Shown piece by piece: positions 35,323-42,483 of a stretch of 42,483 nt of DNA (positions are counted from its first letter, which is position 1; every line of letters starts with the position of its first letter). A program made the position numbers and the translations under genes. The notes beneath the pieces are model-generated. The model worked only from the letters and a program-made list of their open reading frames with translations. It had not been told where the DNA came from and did no database searches. Source of the stretch: an uncultured Candidatus Actinomarina sp. (lineage in GTDB: Bacteria; Actinomycetota; Acidimicrobiia; Actinomarinales; Actinomarinaceae); contig CACKFQ010000006.1 in NCBI GenBank assembly GCA_902599555.1, forward strand, positions 1 through 42,483, in the 5' to 3' direction.

Positions 35323-37836
35323 ATGAATGAAAACATTAGACTACCAAAAATAGCAATACCTCACAGATACGAAATCAATCTAGATATTAACTTAGATGAA
35401 TTTAGCTACACGGGCAAAGAAGTTGTTTTCTTGGAAATAGTTGATGAAACAAAAGAATTACAGTTTCACTCATTAGGAATTGATATAGAAAATGCTTTTA
35501 TAGAAAATGACTTAGGTGAACATATTGAGGCCTCAATTAATTATTTACCTGAAGAAGAGAGAGTTTCACTTATTTTTGAAGATAAAGTTACTCAAGGAGA
35601 TTGGCAACTTTATCTTGATTTCAAAGCAACAATAGTTGATGAATTAAGAGGGTTTTACAGGAGTAGCTTTAAAGATTCAGAAAATAAAGACGTTTGGATT
35701 GCGACTACTCAGTTCGAACCAACTGCAGCGAGAATGGCTTTTCCTTGTTGGGATGAGCCAGAATTCAAAGCGATATTTTCCATAGCTTTAACCACAGACA
35801 GTGATTTGATAAGAATTAGTAATGAAAAAGTGTTGAATGAATCAACTGAAAATAATAGAACTACAACTAAGTTTGTTGACTCTATGAGAATGTCAACATA
35901 CCTAGTAGCTTTTGTTGTTGGTAAATTAGAAGTTTCTAAGATAGGTTCTTCAAAAACAACTGACGTAGGAATAGTGCATAGGCCAGGTTTTTCTGACCAA
36001 ACTAATTTTGCTGGCACAGCTGCAATAAAAATTCTGGATTTCTTTGAAGATTATTACGGGATAAATTATCCAGGATCAAAATTAGATCTTATAGCAATAC
36101 CTGATTTTGCTATGGGTGCAATGGAAAATGTTGGGGCTGTAACTTTTCGAGAAACGCTACTGCTTATTGATGTAGAAAAAGCAACAAGAGCAGAATTATC
36201 AAGGTCTGTTGAAGTAATTGCTCACGAATTAGCTCATATGTGGTTCGGGGACTTGGTAACCATGAACTGGTGGGATGGCATTTGGCTAAATGAAGCATTT
36301 GCAAGTTTAATGGAAGTTATAGCTTCTGAAGCAACATACCCCGAGTTTAAATTATGGAATCAGATGAACCTAGACAGGTCAAGAGGGTTTGGAGTTGACT
36401 CATTAAAGTCTTCAAGGCCAGTTGAGTTCGAAGTAAAAACTCCAGAAGAAGCAGAAGAAATGTTTGATGTATTAACCTATCAAAAAGGTTCTACCGTACT
36501 CAGGATGTTTGAAACATTTATAGGCGAAGAAACTTTTAAAGATGGTGTGAGAAAATATCTTAAAAAATATGAGTATAAAAATACACATTCTTCTGACCTT
36601 TGGAACGAACTTACAAGTGCAAGTTCTTATAACCTTAGTGAAATTCTTCCTACGTGGATACAGCAAGAAGGGTATCCAATTGTAAATATCGAAAAAGAAG
36701 GTTCCAGTTTTAAAATATCTCAAAAGAAATATTTGATTGATGGAAGCACCGACAGCTCTCTTTGGAGCGTGCCGTTGAATATTAGATACTTGGATAACAA
36801 TAAAGTAAATAAGTTAATTTTGGATTCTGATTCAATTACGATTGAAAATAATGGTGAAATTCCTTTTATAAATAATGGTGGTTGGTCATTTTTTCACTCA
36901 TCATATAGTGAAGATATCTATGAAGAAATATTATTAAATTTTGAAAAACTTGACTTAAACGAAAAATATAGGATTTTAGAAGATTCTTGGATGGCATTGC
37001 GAATAGGTGAGTTGAAGCTATCACTTTTTATCAAACTTTTAAACTTATACACAGGCGAAAAAGATGTAAATATTTGGTCATTAATTAGTAGCATCTTTTC
37101 TACCTTTGCAAAAATTGGAGAAAATGATAGTTTTAAAAATTATGTTAAAGATTTTAGCTATCCGTTAATAGAAACTCTAGGAAAAGATTATCAAGATAAA
37201 TTTGATCAAGAAGAGTCCCAGTTAAGATCCTTGCTTTGTGGAACTTATGCAAAGATAACTGAAGATTCAAAATTTATTGAATTTTTTGCAAATCAATTTA
37301 TTTCAAATGAATATGAAGAATACGCTGATGGTAATTATTTTAATTTAGTGTTATCAATTGCTGGATTGAATCAAGAGTGTTTCTCAGAAATATATATTGA
37401 AAAGTTTAAAAATTCATCATCACCCCAAATAGAAGCAAGATATAGAGGAGTCATCGGTACATTAAGTGACCCTGATACTCCAAAAAATGTAATTGGAGCA
37501 ATTTTGGATCAAACAATCAGAGGAGCAGATGCCCCTTATATAATCGCTACTTTACTTTCAAATAGTAAGAATGCTTCTAATGGATTTATAGAAATAAAAA
37601 ATAATTGGAGTGCCTTACTTGAATTAATGCCTGGATGGACAGCATCCCGAATACTTGATTCACTGCCATCAATATATGACGAGTTACTGAGTGAAGAAAT
37701 TAAATCTTTTGTTAATGAAAACCCACTTCCATCAGCCGAAAAAATAACAAGGCAAAATATTGAGCGATTGGATGCAAATATAAAATTTAAAAACACAATA
37801 AAGGATGAGTTTATTAATACTAAATTTGAACTGTAA
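35323..37836 (+). CDS. pepN: M1-family aminopeptidase N
   Basis: Zinc aminopeptidase of 837 residues. The exopeptidase motif is GAMENVGAVTFRE, and the zinc site is HELAH (301-305) with the third ligand Glu324 in WLNEAFAS. The second half is the helical ERAP1-like C-terminal domain. There is no signal peptide, so it is cytoplasmic and completes breakdown of peptides to amino acids. Length and domain order fit the actinobacterial PepN group. The LLM oxidoreductase gene follows after 11 bases. Confidence 0.95.
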   Translation: MNENIRLPKIAIPHRYEINLDINLDEFSYTGKEVVFLEIVDETKELQFHSLGIDIENAFIENDLGEHIEASINYLPEEERVSLIFEDKVTQGDWQLYLDFKATIVDELRGFYRSSFKDSENKDVWIATTQFEPTAARMAFPCWDEPEFKAIFSIALTTDSDLIRISNEKVLNESTENNRTTTKFVDSMRMSTYLVAFVVGKLEVSKIGSSKTTDVGIVHRPGFSDQTNFAGTAAIKILDFFEDYYGINYPGSKLDLIAIPDFAMGAMENVGAVTFRETLLLIDVEKATRAELSRSVEVIAHELAHMWFGDLVTMNWWDGIWLNEAFASLMEVIASEATYPEFKLWNQMNLDRSRGFGVDSLKSSRPVEFEVKTPEEAEEMFDVLTYQKGSTVLRMFETFIGEETFKDGVRKYLKKYEYKNTHSSDLWNELTSASSYNLSEILPTWIQQEGYPIVNIEKEGSSFKISQKKYLIDGSTDSSLWSVPLNIRYLDNNKVNKLILDSDSITIENNGEIPFINNGGWSFFHSSYSEDIYEEILLNFEKLDLNEKYRILEDSWMALRIGELKLSLFIKLLNLYTGEKDVNIWSLISSIFSTFAKIGENDSFKNYVKDFSYPLIETLGKDYQDKFDQEESQLRSLLCGTYAKITEDSKFIEFFANQFISNEYEEYADGNYFNLVLSIAGLNQECFSEIYIEKFKNSSSPQIEARYRGVIGTLSDPDTPKNVIGAILDQTIRGADAPYIIATLLSNSKNASNGFIEIKNNWSALLELMPGWTASRILDSLPSIYDELLSEEIKSFVNENPLPSAEKITRQNIERLDANIKFKNTIKDEFINTKFEL

Positions 37837-37847
37837 GGAGAATAAAT

Positions 37848-38663
37848 ATGAAACCAAGAATAGCTGTATTTTTACAACCACAACATGCTGAGTATGATCA
37901 GATAAGGGCTGCTGCAATCGAGTCTGAAAAAATAGGTGCAGATGTAATTTACAATTGGGATCATTTTTACCCCTTATACAAAGAAGATGGAACCCAGTGG
38001 GCTGAAGGAGAAAGGCGTGAAGGTAAACATTTTGAATGCTGGACAATGCTTTCAAGTTGGGCAGAGGTAACTAACTCTGTCGAGATAGGTCCTTTAGTAA
38101 CATGTAACTCATATAGAAATCCAGAACTACTTGCTGATATGGCTAGAACTGTTGACCATATATCAGATGGCAGATTAATTTTTGGAATAGGTTCAGGCTG
38201 GTTTGAACAAGACTATGAAGAGTATGGTTATGAATTTGGCACTGCAATATGGAGGTTGAAAGAATTAGAAAAATCACTCGAAAGAATTGTAAACAGAATG
38301 GGGAAACTCGATCCTCAACCTAAACGAAAAATTCCTATTCTTATCGGTGGTGGTGGAGAAAAAGTTACCTTAAGATTAGTAGCTCAGTATGCAGATATAT
38401 GGCACGGATTTGCTACAAAAACTGAAGAAAGAAGCGGAATTGAAACAGTCGCACACAAAAATAATGTACTTAATGACTGGTGTGACAAAGTTGGAAGAGA
38501 TCCAAATGAAATCAAAAGATCAATTGGAATTGATATAAAAAGAATAGATTTGGCTGATGATTTGTTAGAAGCTGGTGCAACTGAAATTACGCTTGCTGTG
38601 AATGGGCCAGGATATGACCTCACACAAGTAAAAGAGTGGATTGCATGGAGAGACTCTAAATAG
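37848..38663 (+). CDS. LLM-class (luciferase-like) F420-type oxidoreductase
   Basis: TIM-barrel flavin/F420-dependent oxidoreductase of 271 residues. It shows VIYNWDHFYP, EIGPLVTCNSYRNPELLADMA-type sequence, DHISDGRLIFGIGSGW and PILIGGGGEKVTLRLVA, the standard blocks of luciferase-like proteins. The HISxGRxxFGIGxGW stretch is common in actinobacterial F420-dependent members, so F420 is a fair guess for the cofactor, but FMN cannot be excluded. The substrate is unknown. A good ribosome-binding site, GGAG, precedes the ATG by 8 bases. It lies between pepN and the antiporter gene with gaps of about 11-12 bases, so it is probably co-transcribed with them. Confidence 0.87.
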   Translation: MKPRIAVFLQPQHAEYDQIRAAAIESEKIGADVIYNWDHFYPLYKEDGTQWAEGERREGKHFECWTMLSSWAEVTNSVEIGPLVTCNSYRNPELLADMARTVDHISDGRLIFGIGSGWFEQDYEEYGYEFGTAIWRLKELEKSLERIVNRMGKLDPQPKRKIPILIGGGGEKVTLRLVAQYADIWHGFATKTEERSGIETVAHKNNVLNDWCDKVGRDPNEIKRSIGIDIKRIDLADDLLEAGATEITLAVNGPGYDLTQVKEWIAWRDSK

Positions 38664-38675
38664 AAAATTGAAATC

Positions 38676-39599
38676 ATGGACATAGTAATTCTTCTTGTTG
38701 GATTTTCGATTGGATTAGTCTTACTGGTAAAGGGAGCTGATGAAATGGTTAGCTCTGCAGTCCAAATAGCTTTAAAATTCAAACTTCCGAGTTCGATTAT
38801 TGGTGCAACATTTATTGGATTTGGCACTTCTGCTCCAGAACTTTTTGCAAGTACTGGGGCTGCGCTGAAGGGTGACCTAGATCTTGGTATTGGCAATATA
38901 GTAGGTTCCAATATTGCCAATTCTTTACTTGTAGTAGCTGTGTTGTATTTAGCATTACCTAAAGATTTTTCGCAAAAAATAAAATTAAATCAAATCAGTC
39001 CAGTATGGATGGCAATACTCACAACAGTTTTTGTTTCTACTTATGTAGCTACCAATGAGTTTCCTTTTTTACTTGGAGCAGTTTTACTAATTCTTGTGAT
39101 CTATGTCATTTATAAAATGATTAGCACTGAGAGTGTCGATGAAGAAGAGCTTTTTGGAGAAGAAAAAAATTACATATGGTTAAGAGGCGGATTATCACTT
39201 CTCGCTACACTCTATGGCAGTCAGTTGGTAGTAGACAATGCTGTTGCAATTGCTGAACTATTTGGAGTGTCATCACTAATTATTGGATCAACAATTATTG
39301 CTATTGGCACTAGCCTGCCAGAGGTTGCTGGAACAATTTCAGCAGCAAAGATGCGTAAACCTGATATAGTTTATGGAAATATTTTTGGCTCAAATTTATT
39401 TAATATCGGACTTGTCGGAGCAACTGCAATAATGATAAGTCCTGGTGAAATTAGCTCTGTAATTGATTATCAGCTTTTTATTATGTATTTTGTATCTTTT
39501 ATTGTAATTTTTCTTTCAAGAAATGTAATAAAAAGGAATTCCCTACTCGGATATTTATTTATTGTCGCTTATATTCTGTTTCTTGTTAGTTTGTTTTAA
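38676..39599 (+). CDS. Ca2+/Na+ antiporter (CaCA family, YrbG-like)
   Basis: Membrane protein of 307 residues with about 10 helices and the two inverted alpha repeats of the cation/calcium exchanger superfamily: GFGTSAPELFAS in the first and AIGTSLPEVAGTIS in the second, with GNIVGSNIANS and GNIFGSNLFNIG as their partners. The acidic residues in both repeats form the ion site. A hydrophilic loop lies near residue 150 (STESVDEEELFGEE). It uses the sodium gradient to expel calcium. The 3' end overlaps convergent lgt by 14 bases. Confidence 0.93.
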   Translation: MDIVILLVGFSIGLVLLVKGADEMVSSAVQIALKFKLPSSIIGATFIGFGTSAPELFASTGAALKGDLDLGIGNIVGSNIANSLLVVAVLYLALPKDFSQKIKLNQISPVWMAILTTVFVSTYVATNEFPFLLGAVLLILVIYVIYKMISTESVDEEELFGEEKNYIWLRGGLSLLATLYGSQLVVDNAVAIAELFGVSSLIIGSTIIAIGTSLPEVAGTISAAKMRKPDIVYGNIFGSNLFNIGLVGATAIMISPGEISSVIDYQLFIMYFVSFIVIFLSRNVIKRNSLLGYLFIVAYILFLVSLF

Positions 39600-40419
39600 A
39601 ATCTTTATTTCTTAAAAATATAAGTAATCCAATTAATGCCAACATCAATCCGCCAATTTGATTCCAAGTAAAACTTCCAATTGTTGAATCACCCATTCCA
39701 AATCTTAATGTATCAAGAACAGCTCTTTGAGACCCATACCATACAGCCCAAAGCCCAATCCAAGAACCTCTTCCAAAAGTAAAACGAGACTGAAGATTTC
39801 TAAAAATATAAAAGATCAACAAGGCAAGGAGTAAATCGTACATCGCTACGTGGTGATAAGTTCCACATGTTGTTAAAGGCTCAAAGCACTCAAGAGAATT
39901 GTGTTGAGGAGCAACATCGTAACCTGGTTTAATTTCGTAACCAAGAAAGAAATCTGTTGCTCTTCCCAAATGCTCTACAATTGCTAAATCGCCGATTCTT
40001 CCAATTACTGTTCCCAGTATTAATCCTGTGGCAGCATAATCTCCATACTGTTTGAAATCTTGTTTGTTGAGAACTGAAATTTTCAAATAGGCAGCAATTA
40101 TTCCACCAGCCATCCCACCCATAATTGAATAGCTTCCGGCAAGAGTGAAGATATCATCAAATCCATAATTTGGATTAGCGTACCATTGAGCTGGAATTGT
40201 AAAAAATCTAGCACCTAGGATTGCACCAAAAATAGCCCAAGTAAGTGCTTCGGAAAATAGTTCACTGTCAGCACCATCCTCTTCTGACAATTTTAAGGCA
40301 TGATTAGCACCAAAATAAAAACCTACAGCAGCAAAAACACCATGCAAAGAAAGTGAAATTGGACCAACTTGAGTTATTGGTATTGGTGGATAAGTAATCG
40401 AAAATAAAAGTTCTTGCAT
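39586..40419 (-). CDS. lgt: Prolipoprotein diacylglyceryl transferase
   Basis: Membrane enzyme of 277 residues with about 7 helices that transfers diacylglyceryl to the lipobox cysteine of preprolipoproteins. The Lgt signature is GRIGDLAIVEHLGR (140-153). The usual form is GRIGNFxNxExxGR, so here the Asn is Asp and the central part differs. SLHGVFAAVGF near the N-terminus and WYGSQRAVLDTLRFG near the C-terminus are also typical. It follows ctaB after 2 bases. The neighbouring coxB looks like a lipoprotein and would be a client. Confidence 0.9.
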   Translation of the reverse strand: MQELLFSITYPPIPITQVGPISLSLHGVFAAVGFYFGANHALKLSEEDGADSELFSEALTWAIFGAILGARFFTIPAQWYANPNYGFDDIFTLAGSYSIMGGMAGGIIAAYLKISVLNKQDFKQYGDYAATGLILGTVIGRIGDLAIVEHLGRATDFFLGYEIKPGYDVAPQHNSLECFEPLTTCGTYHHVAMYDLLLALLIFYIFRNLQSRFTFGRGSWIGLWAVWYGSQRAVLDTLRFGMGDSTIGSFTWNQIGGLMLALIGLLIFLRNKDFKTN

Positions 40420-40421
40420 AT

Positions 40422-41303
40422 TTAGATACTACTCAAAGTTATGAATATATCTGCGACCATAGAGAGAAAAATAACGGCAAGATATGTATTTGAAAATACA
40501 AAATATGAAATTGCTTTAATTTGCTTTCTATAAAGCTGGTATGACTTATACATCAAATACAATCCAAAAATTAATGACAGTAAAAGATATACCATTCCTA
40601 GTTGAAGAATTGGGGCAAGCAATAGTGAAGTCAATACCGTTGCGCATGAATATATTCCAATAAATATTGATGTTCTTTTGTATGATTCTTGAGTTGGCAA
40701 CATGGGAAAGTTTGCATCTTTATAATCATTTAACTTATCAATTGATAAGGCCCAAAAATGAGCTGGAGTCCAAAGAAAAACTAATAAAAACAAAAGCCAC
40801 GAACCAGTATCTAAATTTGTACCAGTAGCAGACCAACCTATTAGAACTGGTGCTGCGCCTGCAGCTCCTCCTATAACTATATTTTGATTTGTTCTTGGCT
40901 TTAAAACAAGGGTGTAAATAAATGAGTAAAAAATATTTGCAGAAAGAGCAATGAATGCAGCAAGTTCTGTTGTTTGGGTGTACAAAACTAAAAAACCAAC
41001 TAACCCTAGGGAAATCGAATAAACATAGGCACTTTTTTTATTAATCTCTCCAGTTACGAGTGGTCTGTTTGCTGTTCTCTCCATAAGTCTGTCAGTTTCA
41101 ATTTCAAATATTTGGTTTAGAACATTTGCACTGACAGCTAGTAAGGTGCCCCCTAGTAATGTGAATACTATTAATTCGAGGGGTGGAAAACCATATATTG
41201 ATACAATCATTGATGGAACCGTTGTAATTAATAAAAGCTCAACAATTCTTAATTTTGAAAGCCTTATATATTTTGATAAGTTTTTTTTGGTAATAGTTTC
41301 CAT
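40422..41303 (-). CDS. ctaB: Protoheme IX farnesyltransferase (heme O synthase)
   Basis: UbiA-type prenyltransferase of 293 residues that converts heme B to heme O. The prenyl-diphosphate motif is in NQIFEIETDRLMERTANRPL, and the second acidic site in SIDKLNDYKDANFPML, both characteristic of CtaB/COX10. It has about 8-9 membrane helices. It is divergent from coxB, which encodes an oxidase subunit, and together with ctaA supplies heme A. It appears leaderless: TACTAT lies six bases before the ATG. lgt follows in the same operon. Confidence 0.95.
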   Translation of the reverse strand: METITKKNLSKYIRLSKLRIVELLLITTVPSMIVSIYGFPPLELIVFTLLGGTLLAVSANVLNQIFEIETDRLMERTANRPLVTGEINKKSAYVYSISLGLVGFLVLYTQTTELAAFIALSANIFYSFIYTLVLKPRTNQNIVIGGAAGAAPVLIGWSATGTNLDTGSWLLFLLVFLWTPAHFWALSIDKLNDYKDANFPMLPTQESYKRTSIFIGIYSCATVLTSLLLAPILQLGMVYLLLSLIFGLYLMYKSYQLYRKQIKAISYFVFSNTYLAVIFLSMVADIFITLSSI

Positions 41304-41309
41304 AACGAC

Positions 41310-41315
41310 ATAGTA
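41310..41315 (-). promoter_or_regulatory. -10 box for a leaderless ctaB start
   Basis: TACTAT followed by exactly 6 bases (gtcgtt) and then ATG at 41303. Confidence 0.5.
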
Positions 41316-41375
41316 CTTATGATTACACTATATATAGTTTCAACGCTATTCTTAATAATTGTTGATAATATAAAT

Positions 41376-42389
41376 ATGCTTGTGAAAAACATTTTTAAGT
41401 TAAAGAATTTAAAATTTTCGGCCTTGATACTCCTATCTGCTTGTATCGAAAATGCCCCTTTAGACTCTTTGAGTCCTGAGGGCCCTTATGCAAGATCAAT
41501 AGATGAATTATTTTGGTTAACTTTTTGGATAGCTGTAGTAATTTTTGTAATTGTCCAAGGTGCTTTACTTCTGTCTGTTTTTGTTTTTAAAGAAAAACCA
41601 GATAGCCCTGAACCGAAACAGATACATGGAAATACTAAATTAGAAATTCTATGGACAGTCATTCCAGTAATTATTTTGGCAGTTATTGCGGTACCCACCG
41701 TTAGAACAATTTTTGATTTAGCAAACGAACCGGAAGACGCTCTAAAAATTGAGGTAATTGGTCACCAATGGTGGTTCGAATACAAATACCCGGATTATGA
41801 TATAACAACTGCAAACGTATTAGTCATTCCAGCTGACAAACCAATAAGGCTTGAGATGTGGTCGAATGATGTACTCCACAATTACTGGGTTCCTAAATTA
41901 AATGGAAAAAGATATCTTGTTCCAGGACAAACTACATATTTAAATTTACACGCTGATTCACCAAATGAGTTCTGGGCACAGTGTGGTGAATACTGTGGTT
42001 TAAGCCACTCTAAAATGCGCGGTCGTGTGCTTTCGCTTTCAGAATCTGATTTTGATGCATGGGTTAAAAATCAACAGCAAAATGCTAATAAACTCGAGGG
42101 AAATTCCTTAGCAGCAGAGGGTCAACAAGTTTATCTGAATGCTGGATGTACACAATGTCATGTAATTGATGGTGTCTGGGACGTACAAGGCGACAGAATA
42201 GCCCCGAATTTAACTCACTTTGCTAATAGAAATGTTTTTGCTGGAGCAGCGCTTTACAACAATGAAGAAAATCTTAGCAAATGGCTTGCAAATCCTGCTG
42301 AAATAAAACCGGGTACATTTATGCCTAACCTAGAATTGACTGAAGCAGAAATAAATGCTTTAATTGCCTATTTAGGAACACTTAAATGA
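41376..42389 (+). CDS. coxB: Cytochrome c oxidase subunit II with fused cytochrome c domain
   Basis: Subunit II of a heme-copper oxidase, 337 residues from the ATG chosen here. From that ATG the N-terminus is a lipoprotein signal: basic MLVKNIFKLKNLK, hydrophobic FSALILL and lipobox LSAC (Cys23). An in-frame ATG at 41319 would put extra hydrophobic residues in front. Two membrane helices follow, then the cupredoxin domain with the CuA site Cys203, Cys207, His211 and Met214 (CGEYCGLSHSKM). The C-terminus is a cytochrome c domain with CTQCH (258-262) and a distal Met in GTFMPNL, as in caa3-type oxidases. It overlaps ctaD by 4 bases (ATGA). Confidence 0.95.
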   Translation: MLVKNIFKLKNLKFSALILLSACIENAPLDSLSPEGPYARSIDELFWLTFWIAVVIFVIVQGALLLSVFVFKEKPDSPEPKQIHGNTKLEILWTVIPVIILAVIAVPTVRTIFDLANEPEDALKIEVIGHQWWFEYKYPDYDITTANVLVIPADKPIRLEMWSNDVLHNYWVPKLNGKRYLVPGQTTYLNLHADSPNEFWAQCGEYCGLSHSKMRGRVLSLSESDFDAWVKNQQQNANKLEGNSLAAEGQQVYLNAGCTQCHVIDGVWDVQGDRIAPNLTHFANRNVFAGAALYNNEENLSKWLANPAEIKPGTFMPNLELTEAEINALIAYLGTLK

Positions 42390-42483
42390 CAAAAATAATA
42401 GAACCAAGTAAACAAAGCAGTATTTTTAGAAGGCCTTCTTCTGAAACTGGTATATGGAGTTGGATAACTACTGTAGATCATAA
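42386..42483 (+). CDS. ctaD: Cytochrome c oxidase subunit I (partial, 5' end only)
   Basis: The first 32 codons are inside the window. They read MTKIIEPSKQSSIFRRPSSE and then GIWSWITTVDH, the conserved entry to the first helix of subunit I (W-TTxDHK). The ATG overlaps the coxB stop in ATGA. The rest of the gene lies beyond the window end. Confidence 0.88.
   Translation, partial: MTKIIEPSKQSSIFRRPSSETGIWSWITTVDH

Noticed and set aside
38384..38920. A 178-codon open frame on the minus strand across the LLM/antiporter junction
   Set aside because: Antisense to two conserved genes with no motif or ribosome site.
41319..41375. Upstream ATG for coxB
   Set aside because: It would put a second hydrophobic stretch before an otherwise perfect lipoprotein signal peptide, and it lies within the probable promoter (TATATA at about 41331-41336).
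1..42483. CRISPR arrays, insertion sequences, integrase or attachment sites, toxin-antitoxin pairs
   Set aside because: No direct-repeat arrays, transposase or recombinase motifs, or flanking inverted repeats were seen; the region looks like core chromosome.

Overview
This AT-rich window (by eye about one third G+C) is densely packed: only about 1.1 kb of 42.5 kb lies outside genes, operons overlap by 4-26 bases, and several convergent genes share stop codons. I see no insertion sequence, prophage, CRISPR array or integrase. Gene content fits a streamlined marine actinobacterium, most like the low-GC 'Candidatus Actinomarina' group. Pointers are a PimB-like mannosyltransferase, an F420-type luciferase-family oxidoreductase, a CoxB with a fused cytochrome c domain, an actinobacterial-style primary sigma factor, and repeated signs of leaderless transcription. 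The taxon is an inference from content, not from a marker phylogeny.

Layout. 1-3.7 kb (minus): metX (cut by the window start), metY and metK. metY and metK are each preceded by a compact SAM-I/SAM-IV-like riboswitch. 3.7-5.5 kb (plus): an MFS transporter and an AlkA-type DNA glycosylase. 5.5-10.4 kb (minus): an MFS exporter, tmk, holB, an MBL-fold hydrolase and a cytochrome P450. 10.5-13.2 kb (plus): topA. 13.2-18.8 kb (minus): a Na+/H+ antiporter, a membrane pyrophosphatase of K+-dependent type, a tandem histidine-phosphatase protein and a glycosyltransferase. 18.9-22.2 kb (plus): an MFS transporter, then leuC-leuD. 22.2-24.4 kb (minus): an indoleamine 2,3-dioxygenase-family gene overlapping alanine dehydrogenase. 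24.4-25.9 kb (plus): a photolyase-related protein lacking two of the four usual iron-sulfur cysteines. 25.9-29.5 kb (minus): tldD, tldE and a glycerophosphodiester phosphodiesterase. 29.5-32.1 kb (minus): the primary sigma factor, then a separate pair of a membrane-anchored HTH protein and ctaA. 32.17 kb (plus): a selenocysteine tRNA with anticodon UCA. 32.3-39.6 kb (plus): a small GroES-like protein, hflX, gnd, pepN, an LLM oxidoreductase and a Ca2+/Na+ antiporter. 39.6-41.3 kb (minus): ctaB and lgt. 41.4 kb to the end (plus): coxB and the start of ctaD.

Themes. Methionine/SAM synthesis is under twin riboswitch control. Heme A synthesis (ctaA, ctaB) and cytochrome oxidase (coxB, ctaD) lie near lgt, which would lipidate the predicted CoxB lipoprotein. 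The pyrophosphatase, CPA2 antiporter and Ca2+/Na+ exchanger suggest active sodium and proton cycling. The most unusual items are the minimal riboswitch pair, with a readable on/off mechanism at metY; the tRNA-Sec, which implies UGA recoding elsewhere in the genome; the photolyase that has lost its CxxC; and the consistent leaderless promoter geometry.
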